Positions 9,753 to 19,302 of a stretch of DNA of 64,000 bases are shown in pieces. The DNA lies in NCBI GenBank assembly GCA_965641885.1, contig OZ282574.1, positions 124,001-188,000 on the forward strand. The letters run 5' to 3'. The notes beneath the pieces were generated by a model. It searched no databases and had not been told where the DNA came from. It saw nothing but the letters and a program-made list of their open reading frames with translations. How positions within the stretch are numbered: position 1 is the first letter of the stretch; the number at the start of each line of letters is the position of its first letter. Both the position numbers and the translations under genes were made by a program. The stretch is from Pseudophaeobacter sp965641885 (GTDB lineage Bacteria; Pseudomonadota; Alphaproteobacteria; Rhodobacterales; Rhodobacteraceae).

Positions 9753-10004
9753 ATTATCCTCCCATGCGCCGCGCTTCATCAGGAATCGCGTGCAGCAATA
9801 CCAAGCCTAGGTCAGTGCGCAGGGACGTTCTTTTCCCATTGCGCAGGAAAGTTTGCTGAGAATGAACTGGCGAAATCCTTGCTTGGGCAGGCTGCTAAGA
9901 GTAGCGTTAGGGTAATAAAATAAGGATCTTTGCGTATCTGGGATTGGAGGATCCCGGATCGTGTGGCGGATAATTGTTCCGTCAGGAGGTTCAAGGGAGG
10001 GGAA
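9753..10004. promoter_or_regulatory. divergent promoter region, importer operon / AraC gene
   Basis: This 252-nt non-coding gap separates the divergent importer operon and the AraC-type gene, so it should hold both promoters and the regulator's operator. No clear inverted or direct repeat was recognised by eye. Confidence 0.5.
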
Positions 10005-10952
10005 ATGGAATTCGTATTTTCTACGGACCAATACGCACGTGAAGAGCGCTATAATGCGTGGAGGTCAGCGATCTGTGATTGCTATGTTCATGTCGACGTC
10101 GAAGCAACGGACCCGGAAAACTACAAGGGGTTCATTCACGAGAAAAACTTTGGTGACACGGTCCTGACTGATATTTTGGTATCGCAGCAAACCATCCGTC
10201 GAAACCAAAAGCATATCTCAAAGCTCGACAAGGATTGTTTCTACGTACAATTCATTCACAGCGGCAAATCGCAGGTGCATCAACTGGGCGAAGTGCATTC
10301 ATCCAACACAGCGCAGGGGGCGCTTTTTTGCGCGACTGAGCAATATGAACTGGAATGCATCGGGGATGTCCGCTCCTTTTACCTTGAAATTCCGCGGGAG
10401 GAATTCGCCCAGCGGTTTCCCCAGAAATACATTCCAACCGCCGCAAACATCGATACCACGCAGGGGCTGGGACGGATCACAACAGAGTTTTGCGCCATGC
10501 TGGCGACCGAAGGCGCGCGCCTGGGCGAGGAGGCGCGCGGGCAATTGGGCAAACAGCTGTTGGATGTGCTTGCTCTGACCCTGCAGGCGTCGGCAGGCGA
10601 TCTTCCAGGCAAGGACAGTTCCATCCGCGCAGCCCGGCTTCGGTCGGTCAAATTGTGGATAGAGCGCAATATCGGCGAAGACGACCTGAGCCTTGGAACC
10701 ATAGCTGCGGCAAATGGGATGTCGCTGCGCTATCTGCACCAGCTGTTTAGGGACGGGGATATGTCGGTTTCCGAATGGATTTGGGACCGGCGGCTCCTGC
10801 TGTGCTATCACGAGATTGCCAAATGCGACGGTCGCCTGCTCACCACGATCGCCTATAAATATGGTTTCAACAATTCTGCCCATTTCAGCACGGCATTCCG
10901 CAGAAAATTCGGGTTTTCACCCCGGCAGCTGGCAACGGGTAAGGGGCATTAG
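10005..10952 (+). CDS. AraC-family transcriptional regulator
   Basis: The 315-residue protein has an N-terminal ligand/cupin-like region of the AraC_binding_2 type (about residues 30-190) and a C-terminal AraC double helix-turn-helix from about 215. The second HTH reads IAYKYGFNNSAHFSTAFRRKFGFSP, matching the family signature closely. The ATG at 10005 has GGGAGGGG just upstream and is preferred over an upstream ATG at 9930. Its divergent position suggests that it controls the sugar-importer operon, probably in response to the transported compound or a product of it. Confidence 0.85.
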   Translation: MEFVFSTDQYAREERYNAWRSAICDCYVHVDVEATDPENYKGFIHEKNFGDTVLTDILVSQQTIRRNQKHISKLDKDCFYVQFIHSGKSQVHQLGEVHSSNTAQGALFCATEQYELECIGDVRSFYLEIPREEFAQRFPQKYIPTAANIDTTQGLGRITTEFCAMLATEGARLGEEARGQLGKQLLDVLALTLQASAGDLPGKDSSIRAARLRSVKLWIERNIGEDDLSLGTIAAANGMSLRYLHQLFRDGDMSVSEWIWDRRLLLCYHEIAKCDGRLLTTIAYKYGFNNSAHFSTAFRRKFGFSPRQLATGKGH

Positions 10953-11246
10953 CTTGATTGCCGGTTCTGGTTTCGCCTCTCCAGCCCTCTGAAACTGCGC
11001 CTGACCAGTATGGGGCCAGTGCGATGGCATTGCGAAACAGCCTGTCTCGGCTCCGTCGCCAGACTGAAGCATAGCCGGAAAATCCGTGAACTGGGTTTTC
11101 CGCAGATTTCTTTAGTTTCGTGCCGCAGTGGACATGGGCGTCTCACCGGCATCCATCCCCTCTTCAAGCGCGGTCAACGGATCGTTGTTTTCCATCGTAA
11201 TGCCACCCGGTCCGGGCAAAATCCTGCACTGGCCCATTCCCGGATC

Positions 11247-11540
11247 ATGAGCTGCGATCACGGCCGCCAATTTACCGGCTTTGAAGGGGCACAGGCGCTG
11301 AAAGATACGGACGTGAAAATATTCATGGACGGCGAAGGGCGCTGGATAGACGACCGGATGATCGAACGGCTTTGGCGATCACAGAAGTATGAATGCATCT
11401 CCCTCAACGCATTTGAAACCGGCTCAGAAGCCCGCGTGGGGATCGGAAACTGGCTGGCCTACGGCAATGCGGAGCGCCCACAGTCCACCCTCGGGATATT
11501 GACGCCGCATGAAGCCAATGAGACCAAAAAAAGCGCATGA
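11247..11540 (+). pseudogene. IS3-family transposase remnant (OrfB C-terminus)
   Basis: About 98 residues match the C-terminal part of IS3-group integrase-type transposases: CDHGRQFTGFE, then MDGEGRWIDD, MIERLWRSQKYE, and NAERPQSTLGILTPHEA. The catalytic Asp of DHG and Glu of ERLW have 35 residues between them, the usual D35E spacing. The N-terminal part with the first catalytic Asp, and any OrfA, are missing; sequence from 10953 to 11246 does not continue the domain in any frame I could match. No terminal inverted repeats were found. It marks a past insertion. Confidence 0.75.
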
Positions 11541-11689
11541 GAATTGCAGCCTAAATGGAACACCGACCCACCTTAATCAGGCTGCAAGCTGGTCGAAAGA
11601 GCAGGGCCACCTCTAAAGGAAAGTCCTCCTACCCCTCATCCGCATTTGCATATTGAACGTTGCTGATTGTCGTGCTTGGCCCGATCTGA

Positions 11690-12248
11690 TGGTCGGCTCA
11701 GAGGCGAATTCCTCTGATGCAGGTATCATTTCGCTGTCCTGCCCCCAAAGGTGAAAGGGCCGACAACGACTTGTTCGGAACACCGGTAGAGTTTGCTGCC
11801 CATTTCACCAAGGTCGCCTTCGCAGCAGAATACTTGTCCGTGCCCATCAATCGAAACGAGGCCGCACTCGCTCGCTTTCTAAAACAATCTTCAGGGAACT
11901 TGTTGGTTGGGTATAACGCAACCGACAATCTAACCGGTAAAGTTAGGAACAGGCTTGTTCAGATGCCAGTCGCTCATTGACCCAACTTCGAAGATTTCAC
12001 CATGCAACTTGGAACATCACCCAGCACTTTGAGGCGACAACTCAAGACGAATGGTACCAGTTTTCGTGCGATTAAGTCCGACGTCCGATAATACGTTTGC
12101 GAGAAAAGCACTGATACATAGTCAAATTACTGTCTCTGATCTTGCCGAAAGCCTAGGGTATGCCGAGCCAAGTGCCTTTTTCAGAGCCTTCCGAAAATGG
12201 ACCGGTAAGACTCCTGCCGAATTCCGGGCGGATCATCGCGACATTTGA
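11690..12248 (+). pseudogene. broken AraC-family regulator
   Basis: Pieces of one AraC-type regulator are spread over two frames. The first frame gives the end of an arabinose-binding-like domain (LFGTPVEFAAHFTKVAF). It meets TGA at 11978-11980 and then continues in the same frame with the first HTH (MQLGTSPSTLRRQLKTNGTS). The second HTH (VSDLAESLGYAEPSAFFRAF, then RKWTGKTPAEF) lies in another frame, so there is a frameshift near 12090. The N-terminal half is absent. One nonsense codon, one frameshift and a truncation make a functional product very unlikely. Confidence 0.75.
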
Positions 12249-12358
12249 GGTTTCGTATAGTCGCGTTGGAAAGGCTCAGTTTACGACATTTTTGGTGTTA
12301 GTGTCGGACAGTCGACTATATGTTCATGCCTAAAGTCACTTGTGAAAGGTGAGCGCCA

Positions 12359-13106
12359 ATGAATTTGAATCTCGGCTCCGACAGCGATCTGCCAGTTTTT
12401 CGCAAAGTTGCGCTGGCGCTGCAGCAGAAGATTCTGTCGGGCGAGCTGAAACCTGGCGAACGCTTGCCTGCTGAAACGGCATTGGCCAGCGAAAACAACA
12501 TCCACAGATCCACCGTTCGCGAAGCGATCCGCTCTCTGGAGCAACAAGGGTTGCTGTTCCGTGAAGAGGGAAAGCGCAAGCTTTTTGTGACAAGGCCCGA
12601 CATGCAAGAATTGTCTCGCCGTCTCGCAACACCTTTGGTCATGAACGGGGTTACCTTTGGAGAAATTTGGGAAACAATCCGCGCCCTTGATCCTGTTGCG
12701 GCGGAAGCTGCCGCGCAACGGCGCGCAACGGCGCACAACGGACGCGCTGCAAGCACTGGAAGACAACATCGCGCGCACCAAAGACGAGATGGATAATCCG
12801 GACGCTTTGGTGGAACTGGATATTGAATTTCATGAACTGATCGCATTGGCTGCGGGTAACCGCGTTATTCAGGCCCTTCGCCTTCCCATCAGCGAGCTGT
12901 TCTACCCGCCTTTCCAAACGGTCATGTCCAGCCTGGATGCTGGCGAGCGATTGCTGGTTGCCCACGAAAAGATACTTCAGGCCATAAAATGGGGGGACGC
13001 GGCAGAGGCCAAAGAATGGATGATCAAACACCTTAACGATTTCCGAAAAGGTTACGAATTGGCAAGACTGGACATGTCCAAGCCTGCTGGCCTTCCGGCT
13101 AAATGA
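12359..13106 (+). pseudogene. GntR/FCD regulator with a 10-bp duplication frameshift
   Basis: The first frame (from ATG 12359, with AAGGTGAG upstream) encodes a GntR winged helix: LKPGERLPAETALASE and HRSTVREAIRSLEQQG. The FCD ligand-binding domain follows in a different frame (LVELDIEFHELIALAAGNRV to the stop at 13106). The break coincides with a perfect tandem 10-bp repeat, GCGCAACGGC at 12713-12722 and 12723-12732. Removing one copy restores a single frame of about 245 residues, the normal FadR-subfamily length. It converges on the iron-dependent dehydrogenase gene. It is either a fresh pseudogene or a slippage-switchable gene. Confidence 0.8.
12713..12742. repeat. 10-bp tandem repeat causing the GntR frameshift
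   Basis: Two perfect copies of GCGCAACGGC (12713-12722, 12723-12732) are followed by a degenerate third copy (GCACAACGGA, 12733-12742). Because 10 is not a multiple of three, each copy gained or lost shifts the reading frame of the host gene. Confidence 0.9.
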
Positions 13107-13139
13107 GGCAAGTGATTGCTCCGTGCTCTGGCTAAGTGA

Positions 13140-14279
13140 TTATTGAGCTAGCGCCAGTATTTCCTGAACTTCATCCGGGCCGTTAATCTGGCGCGGGTTC
13201 TCGGGAAGCCAAGGTGTCAGCATTGCTGTGCGCGTGATTTCATCAAAATCATCAGCCGTTATACCATTCGCCAACAAACCCCTCGGTACCCCGAGGCCCG
13301 ATATGAGCTCGCCCAAAAGAACGCTTGCGTCTTTGCGAGCATCCCCAAAAGCGGTTGAGACCAAACGCTGTCGATCACCATTCACACTGGCATTCCAGGC
13401 CATTACCGAGGGCAACATTAGACATGACGTATGGCCATGTAGAATGCCAAACTGGGCACACAAAACATAGCCAATCCCGTGACTGGCCCCCATTGGAACA
13501 CCACTCACCAGTGGCCCCATGGACAGCCATGCGCCAAGCAGACAATCCAAACGAGCAGTGCTGTCGTTGGGCTGGGCCTTCACCGCAGCAAGCCCTTTGG
13601 CCAGCAGTTCTAGTCCACGCAACGCCTGTGCATCGCCCAATGGGTTTGCGGCCTGTGAACAAATGCCTTCAACACAATGGTCGATAGCCCGAATGCCGGT
13701 CGAAAGGAAAAGCCATTCTGGCGTGTGACGTGCGACGGCCGCATCCAATATGGCCATAGATGGCATCATTCCGGGATGTTTCAGTATGTCTTTTAGGCCG
13801 GTTTTCTCATTCGTCACACCAGTGATCGCACTAAACTCACCTGCTGACAGTGTAGTCGGAATGGATATTTGCGGCAATGTCGGGGCTTTGGAAACAGGCG
13901 GTAGGGCAGCACCATTCGCATCAAACTTCGTGAGCAAACGGTCGATGCCCTCTGGGCGATCAATCCCATTGTCCAGACACAACGAAACCGCCTTGGCGGC
14001 ATCTGTTGGAGATCCACCACCAATGGTCACGATAAGGTCAGCATCTATTTCCTTTGCAACCCGCGTTGCCGTAATCACATCTTTACGCGGAACATGCGCA
14101 GTTATTCGATCAAAGACACCTGCAAATTGAGATCCAAGAGCAGTTTGAAGCTTTTTAACCTCATCGGTCTCGCGGTTCAGAGTGCTGCTTGCCATGATGA
14201 GAACACGCCGCGAGCCAAGGCGTGCGACCACGTCCGCCAACGCTTCATGTGCAGGCTGCCCATAGATGACAGCCTTCAT
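13140..14279 (-). CDS. iron-containing alcohol dehydrogenase / maleylacetate reductase family
   Basis: The 379-residue protein has the family's NAD(P)-binding segment LIVTIGGGSPTDAAKAVSL and the substrate/metal half with IPTTLSAGEFSAITGVT. Candidate metal ligands are in IRAIDHCVEG and the GASHGIGYVL and GILHGHTS stretches. The overall pattern is nearer to maleylacetate reductases than to propanediol or butanol dehydrogenases, but the substrate is unproven. The ATG at 14279 (MKAVIYGQ) matches the usual N-terminus; 45 further residues upstream do not. No strong ribosome site is visible. The broken GntR gene converges on it and may once have regulated it. Confidence 0.75.
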   Translation of the reverse strand: MKAVIYGQPAHEALADVVARLGSRRVLIMASSTLNRETDEVKKLQTALGSQFAGVFDRITAHVPRKDVITATRVAKEIDADLIVTIGGGSPTDAAKAVSLCLDNGIDRPEGIDRLLTKFDANGAALPPVSKAPTLPQISIPTTLSAGEFSAITGVTNEKTGLKDILKHPGMMPSMAILDAAVARHTPEWLFLSTGIRAIDHCVEGICSQAANPLGDAQALRGLELLAKGLAAVKAQPNDSTARLDCLLGAWLSMGPLVSGVPMGASHGIGYVLCAQFGILHGHTSCLMLPSVMAWNASVNGDRQRLVSTAFGDARKDASVLLGELISGLGVPRGLLANGITADDFDEITRTAMLTPWLPENPRQINGPDEVQEILALAQ

Positions 14280-15112
14280 CGATGTGAGTTCTATTCGTGG
14301 TATCTTGCCCCCTATCTTTGGCTTCGGATCGACTGGGTAATGGCCAAGAATTCGCTCGATCCGTAAATTTGGACGTAACCAGCCCCAATTTAGTGACCGG
14401 CAATAATATCGCAACTAGCGGTCAGTCAAGTAGGCAGGGCCTCTCGAGTCGTTTCATGATTTCAAGCGGTATGTTCGCGTGAGTTGGTCACCTTAACTCT
14501 ATTCCGATTGGAATTTAGGGCAGCTTCCACACTGGAGGAGCACCAAATAGCGCAAAATCATAAGACGGTTGAACAAAAAGCATTGGATGAAACCGAGTTC
14601 AGGAACTGAATTACCAATATCGGCTCCGTCCCGCATGGCTGACCTTGGTGCAATCCGCAGCGAACGTCTGCTTCCCGCCGTTTTGCCTCGACGGCCTGCA
14701 ACCGGTCGCACATTGCGACTGGTCCGCTTCAGGTCTTTGGGGGCATGAAGGCTTTTGCCCACCCTATTGTTTGGGCTTGTTTTCGTTGGGTCTCGCGCTT
14801 CTCTCGCGGTCAGGCGGCTCAGTAAGCGGCCGTCGCGTTGCAAAATGCGCAAACTGTTTCGTCAGACCTGAAGTTTAACTGCACTGGCTCAATGGGCTTT
14901 CCCGACTGCCTGCTCAAGGGCCGAGGTCCGGGGCATCTCTGCGGTATATTTTCACTTTATAACAGAGCGTTGGCAAAAAAAATGCAAAGCCCGAGCCAGT
15001 ATTGGTCGTGCACAATGATGAATTTGCTGTGGGCAACCTTGCGTTGTCAGGTTGATTCTGAAATGCGCGACCAAGCCGGAAACCAGAGATAGATAAACGC
15101 CCCCCAGGGACA
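14280..15112. other. 833-nt stretch without a supported gene
   Basis: Short frames exist on both strands, but none has a recognisable domain or a convincing ribosome site. Composition is mixed and there are no long repeats. Given the decayed genes to the left it is probably degraded sequence; the promoter of the dehydrogenase gene should lie near its left end. Confidence 0.5.
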
Positions 15113-15143
15113 AAAGACAAAGGCCCGCATTCCTGCGAGCCTT
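15113..15143 (-). terminator. rho-independent terminator of the small gene
   Basis: AAGGCCCGCA (120-129 of this kilobase) pairs with TGCGAGCCTT (134-143) around a 4-nt loop, with one C/A mismatch. Read on the minus strand the hairpin is followed by TTTGTCTTTTG. It lies about 30 nt past the stop of the gene ending at 15175. Confidence 0.65.
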
Positions 15144-15174
15144 CTCATTGTTCAAGCTAGAATTTTGGATGGCG

Positions 15175-15363
15175 TCACAGATTGGAAATCGTGACTGCAG
15201 TACCATCGGCATAGCACAGTACCAGATCGTTGCCCTCTCGGTAGGCATGCACATTACTGGAAAAGCGCTTGCCATCCTTGGGGACAATTTTCACCACGGT
15301 ATTATCGACCATCTCAATCGTCTTGTGGCCAGATTTGGCAATCGTATGAACGTTCGAACACAT
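15175..15363 (-). CDS. small hypothetical protein (62 residues)
   Basis: A 62-residue frame (MCSNVHTIAKSG..., ending VTISNL) starts at 15363 with AGGAG 8 nt upstream and is followed by a terminator hairpin, so a short transcribed gene is plausible. A longer frame from 15498 would add 45 residues including a weak hydrophobic stretch ending in QAGC, but it has no positive N-terminal residues and no clear ribosome site. The product is predicted to be a small beta-rich soluble protein. No family was recognised. Confidence 0.45.
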   Translation of the reverse strand: MCSNVHTIAKSGHKTIEMVDNTVVKIVPKDGKRFSSNVHAYREGNDLVLCYADGTAVTISNL

Positions 15364-16475
15364 AGGGGCAGCTCCTAAGTCATTGCGATCAGAGGCGGCA
15401 CGATTTACGTCATCAGCGGGGGCTTTTCCGTGTGCTGTGCAGCCAGCTTGCGAAAAAACCGTGATCAGGACCGTGAGGTCCAGCGCTGCAAGGGTCATCG
15501 TGGCAGGAAAACACCTTCATTCGCTTCAGTTCAATTGTGCCCGCTAATTCGTGTTCGAGCAATAGAGTTTAAAGTGAAATACGACGGAAATGGGGCGAAA
15601 AGCCCCGTTTTGGCGAATTTTTGACACAGTATTCGACAATAGCCGCCCAGACCTAAACTGGTCGAATTGGCCGATTGGAAACAAAACGAACAGCCTTTGG
15701 GCACTGTTTCCTGGCGACACGAGTCATTCGGGTTCTGTCGTAAAGTTTAGCGCCGGACGAAGTCGGACGAAATGGAACGCTTCGTTGAGAGTTGGTATAC
15801 AGAGAGTGCCGCAAATTGCTGACAGTCTCCTCGCCTGTGAACGCATCCAGCGTCACCTTGGCTTAGAGTTCTGGGTGACATGATTTTCGTTTCGATAGAT
15901 CGACTCACCCTTGGGTTGATCTCTGGCGGCTGGAAGTCCGCAGCTTGCGTCTGTGTCCGCTTTTCGGCGGGGCGCTTACACTGCGGAGCTCGCGGCGGGT
16001 GGAGGCCTGGTGTTCAGAACAGACGTCGCGGGCTTTGAGATTGGCTGCACGATAGAATCGTTCGTGCCGGGCCCGGGCGAAAACATATCTGCGATTCCGA
16101 TGCGTGGATTAAGAATCGCTTCGCTCCAACCCGTTAAGAAGACGCGGGCACGAGGTACAGCTCGGCCCATTCGCGGCATTGACTGCCCTCGTCTTTGATG
16201 TTCCTGAGTCCTGCAGATGTTCGAAAATTGCCTGCAATTTGCGGTACCATAATTCTTCATTAGCCGTTGATTTTAAGTGCTAAATCAGAATTTATGTATC
16301 GTTATAGGCGGTAAAACAGTAAGTAAAAAATTTGAAATAAACTGTAGCGGACGGGGCACAGTTAACAAAAAGTTAACGGCGAAAATGCCTGCCGCTTGTC
16401 CAATTTTGTTTCTCCTCCTTACATTCCAAGTCGAGCGCTGCATCAGATGGCGCCGAAATTGAGAGGCAGAACGAT
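15364..16475. other. 1.1-kb stretch without a supported gene, upstream of algD
   Basis: No open frame here has a recognisable domain. A short hairpin (GGGGC 15592-15596, GCCCC 15602-15606, then GTTTT) is present. The right end, from about 16250, becomes AT-rich and must contain the promoter of the alginate-like operon. The remainder is probably degraded sequence. Confidence 0.5.
16361..16377. promoter_or_regulatory. GTTAAC-A5-GTTAAC repeat before algD
   Basis: Two copies of the palindrome GTTAAC are separated by five A residues, making a symmetric 17-bp element in AT-rich DNA 98 nt before the algD start. Its position and symmetry suggest an operator or promoter element. The binding protein is unknown. 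Confidence 0.4.
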
Positions 16476-17795
16476 ATGGCAAGGATCAGTGTCTTTGGCA
16501 TTGGCTATGTTGGTGTGGTTTCCGCTGCGTGTCTTGCGCAGGACGGTCATGACGTCATTGCAGTTGATGTGGATCAGAGCAAAATTGATGCAATCAATGC
16601 GGGCATGTCCCCCATTGTTGAGGAAGGGATCGAAGATCTTGTCCGCGACATGGTGGCCAAAGGCAAGCTGCGCGCAACCAGCGATTTTGGCAAAGCAGTT
16701 CACGAGACGGATATGTCTTTTGTCTGTGTCGGAACTCCTTCGGCGGCTGACGGATCAGTCGGGCTGTCCTATGTAACCAGCGTCTGCGAAGACATAGGTA
16801 AGGCACTGCGCGAAAAGGACGTTTATCATTCGGTTGTTATCCGCTCGACCATTGTGCCGGGCAGCACCGAGGGTGCCTGCATCCCGGTGTTAGAGCAAAC
16901 GTCTGGTAAAAAGGCTGGGGTTGATTTTGGTGTCGGGTATTACCCAGAGTTTCTGCGCGAAAGCACCGCCATTGCTGACAGTTATGATCCCGGCCTGGTG
17001 GTGTTTGGCTTTATGGATGAGCCCACCGGCGCGTTTCTGGCAGATCTGAACAAAGACATGCCCTGTGCCGTCAACAAGGTCGATATTCGCACCGCCGAGA
17101 TGGTGAAATACACCTCGAATACCTGGCGCGCGGTCAAGGTGACATTTGCCAATGAGATCGGCAATATCGCCAAGTCCTGCGGGATTGACGGTCAAAGCGT
17201 TATGGAAATCCTGTGCAGTGATAAAAAGGCAGCGATGTCGCCTTATTTCATGCGCCCGGGTTTTGCTTTTGGCGGTTCGTGCCTGCCGAAAGATGTGCGC
17301 GCGTTGCGCCACCTCGCCAGCCAGAACGATACACCCGCGCATTTGTTGAATGCTGTTCTGGAGGCCAACGAAGCGCAAATCGCCAAGGCTGAAGCCATGG
17401 TTGAAAAGAGCGGCGCTACGACAGTTGGCTTTGTTGGTATCAGCTTTAAACCCGGCACCGATGATCTGCGTGAAAGCCCTCTGATCAGCCTTGCGGCACG
17501 CCTGATCGACAAAGGTATCGAGGTCAATATCTACGACCCCTTCGTCAAAGAAGCATATGACAGTGGCACTCCCGGGGCGGGGCGCGGCAATGAAACTGTG
17601 CCGAACCTCGAAAGCCGACTGGTTGGCGATCTTGACAAGCTGATCAACGATGCTGGCGCGGTTTTGGTGGGCAACTACTATAACGAGACCGTTGAGACGC
17701 TTAGAGAGGCGGCCAAAACCCAGGTTGTTGTCGATCTGACCCGACTGCATCGCGATATGGTGTCGGATAAAAACTATGAAGGCATTTGCTGGTAA
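16476..17795 (+). CDS. algD: GDP-mannose 6-dehydrogenase
   Basis: The 439-residue enzyme oxidises GDP-mannose to GDP-mannuronate, the alginate precursor, in the cytoplasm. It has the NAD-binding GIGYVGVVSA near residue 8, the central helix region with KYTSNTWRAVKVTFANEIG, and the catalytic cysteine in GGSCLPKD at residue 269, close to Cys268 of Pseudomonas aeruginosa AlgD. Length matches the family. GDP-mannose and UDP-glucose dehydrogenases are related, but the alg8, alg44 and algA neighbours support AlgD. It is the first gene of the locus, with GAGAGG about 11 nt before the start. Confidence 0.88.
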   Translation: MARISVFGIGYVGVVSAACLAQDGHDVIAVDVDQSKIDAINAGMSPIVEEGIEDLVRDMVAKGKLRATSDFGKAVHETDMSFVCVGTPSAADGSVGLSYVTSVCEDIGKALREKDVYHSVVIRSTIVPGSTEGACIPVLEQTSGKKAGVDFGVGYYPEFLRESTAIADSYDPGLVVFGFMDEPTGAFLADLNKDMPCAVNKVDIRTAEMVKYTSNTWRAVKVTFANEIGNIAKSCGIDGQSVMEILCSDKKAAMSPYFMRPGFAFGGSCLPKDVRALRHLASQNDTPAHLLNAVLEANEAQIAKAEAMVEKSGATTVGFVGISFKPGTDDLRESPLISLAARLIDKGIEVNIYDPFVKEAYDSGTPGAGRGNETVPNLESRLVGDLDKLINDAGAVLVGNYYNETVETLREAAKTQVVVDLTRLHRDMVSDKNYEGICW

Positions 17796-19284
17796 TAGCG
17801 CAATGGTAATGGTTCTCACTCATACGGCGTATTTTGCGGTCATCTATCTGTTGGTGTCCCTTATCCCCCAGGGTTTCCTGGGGGAGCTGCATCATGCCTC
17901 CAATGCGGTGTTTATCATCGGATTTTTGGGAACCTGGCGCTATACTTGGGCGCTGACCAACTTTGCCCGGGCGGTCTGTTTTCGCCGTATTGCCTATCCC
18001 ATCTGGAAGCGGCGCCATAACAAGCGCTTTTGGGGCAGCAAGGTTAAATCGCACTGCTACTTTATGGTGACCACCTATATGGTGGACAACGAAGTGACGA
18101 TCATGGTCTATCGCCGGCTTTTCGAGGCCGCATCGAAAGCCCGGGATGGCGCGACGATTGTTGCCTCGGTTGTGGACGGCAAAGATGAGCGTCTGATCCA
18201 GCAGCTTTACGCGTCTTCCAAGTTCGATATGACCAATGTCCAACTGGTCATCGACCGGATCAAATCCAGTGGCAAACGTGACGCTATGGAAAAAGCGCTG
18301 CGCATTTTGGCGGACAAAGCCCCAACCAAAGATGACATTATGGTGTTTGTCGACGGCGACACAGTGGTGCCGGTGGATATCTGGGCGCAGGCTGCGCCGT
18401 TTTTCTCAGATCCGCGCATGGGCGCCCTCACCACCGATGAGGCCGCGATCATCGATAAGCAAAACCTGTTTAAGGACTGGTTTACCCTGCGCTTTAACCA
18501 GCGTCAGGTGATGATGTGCTCTATGGGTCTGGGCAACAGGGTGCTGACTCTGACCGGGCGTATGTCTGTGTTTAGAGCCGCACTTGCGACGAATCCGGGC
18601 TTTATCAAAGGCGTTGGTTTTGACTTTCTTGATCACTGGCGCCTTGGTCGGGTGAACTTTCTGACTGGGGATGATAAATCGACCTGGTACTGGCTGCTGC
18701 GCAATGGCTATCAAATGGCATATATGCCTGACATCCAGTCGCAATCTGCTGAAGACCAGCCGCGCGACACCTTTTACGACAGCGCCAAGACGCTGATGAT
18801 CCGCTGGTTCGGAAACATGATGCGCACCAACGGGCGGGCACTGCGTGAGGACCCCCGCAAGATTGGTGTGTTCACCTGGTGGTCAATCCTTGATCAGCGG
18901 ATCTCAATGTGGACGACGCTTGTTGGTCCGATTTCTGTAATTGTAGCGGCGATCACAATCTCACCATCGGTGATCCCGCTTTATATCGCTTGGGTTCTGG
19001 TGACCCGATACATGTTTTGTATCTTCATCGCCCTGTTTAACAAAGAATGGTTCCCTGTCACGCATCCGCCGATCCTGTATTTCGGTCAAATTGTTGGGGC
19101 GATCATCAAAACATTTGTTCTGTTTCGACTGGATAAACAGAAATGGACGCGGCAAGGCAGCGGCGGTTCGGGCAAGTCCATGGCATTGTACGACCGCGTT
19201 AAAGCATGGGAATCCTTTGCCCATCACGCGCTTGCCCTGTCATGGCTGACCATAGCCATCATTTTTCTGAACACATTCGAATAG
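17776..19284 (+). CDS. alg8: alginate-type polymerase, Alg8 glycosyltransferase
   Basis: The 502-residue inner-membrane protein is a family 2 glycosyltransferase with hydrophobic helices at both ends. Key residues are in place: VDGDTVVP (Asp193, Asp195), the acceptor-site TGDD (299-300) and IRWFGNMMRTNGRAL (Arg343-Trp344, the QxxRW position). It should polymerise GDP-mannuronate. The start at 17776 overlaps algD by 20 nt and has a weak ribosome site; ATGs at 17803 and 17809 are alternatives. With Alg44 it would form the synthase-copolymerase complex. Unlike its downstream partners it shows no loss of active-site residues. Confidence 0.88.
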   Translation: MKAFAGNSAMVMVLTHTAYFAVIYLLVSLIPQGFLGELHHASNAVFIIGFLGTWRYTWALTNFARAVCFRRIAYPIWKRRHNKRFWGSKVKSHCYFMVTTYMVDNEVTIMVYRRLFEAASKARDGATIVASVVDGKDERLIQQLYASSKFDMTNVQLVIDRIKSSGKRDAMEKALRILADKAPTKDDIMVFVDGDTVVPVDIWAQAAPFFSDPRMGALTTDEAAIIDKQNLFKDWFTLRFNQRQVMMCSMGLGNRVLTLTGRMSVFRAALATNPGFIKGVGFDFLDHWRLGRVNFLTGDDKSTWYWLLRNGYQMAYMPDIQSQSAEDQPRDTFYDSAKTLMIRWFGNMMRTNGRALREDPRKIGVFTWWSILDQRISMWTTLVGPISVIVAAITISPSVIPLYIAWVLVTRYMFCIFIALFNKEWFPVTHPPILYFGQIVGAIIKTFVLFRLDKQKWTRQGSGGSGKSMALYDRVKAWESFAHHALALSWLTIAIIFLNTFE

Positions 19285-19302
19285 GCACGACGAGGTAACC
19301 TG

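Noticed and set aside
11010..11246. N-terminal part of the IS3 transposase
   Set aside because: The open frame extends upstream, but the translation does not match integrase-type sequence, so only 11247-11540 is called.
14499..14852. 117-residue minus-strand frame
   Set aside because: The product is arginine-rich with no domain, ribosome site or signal, and it lies in a stretch that looks degraded.
15592..15611. GGGGC/GCCCC hairpin followed by GTTTT as a terminator
   Set aside because: The stem is only five pairs and no supported plus-strand gene precedes it, so a role cannot be assigned.
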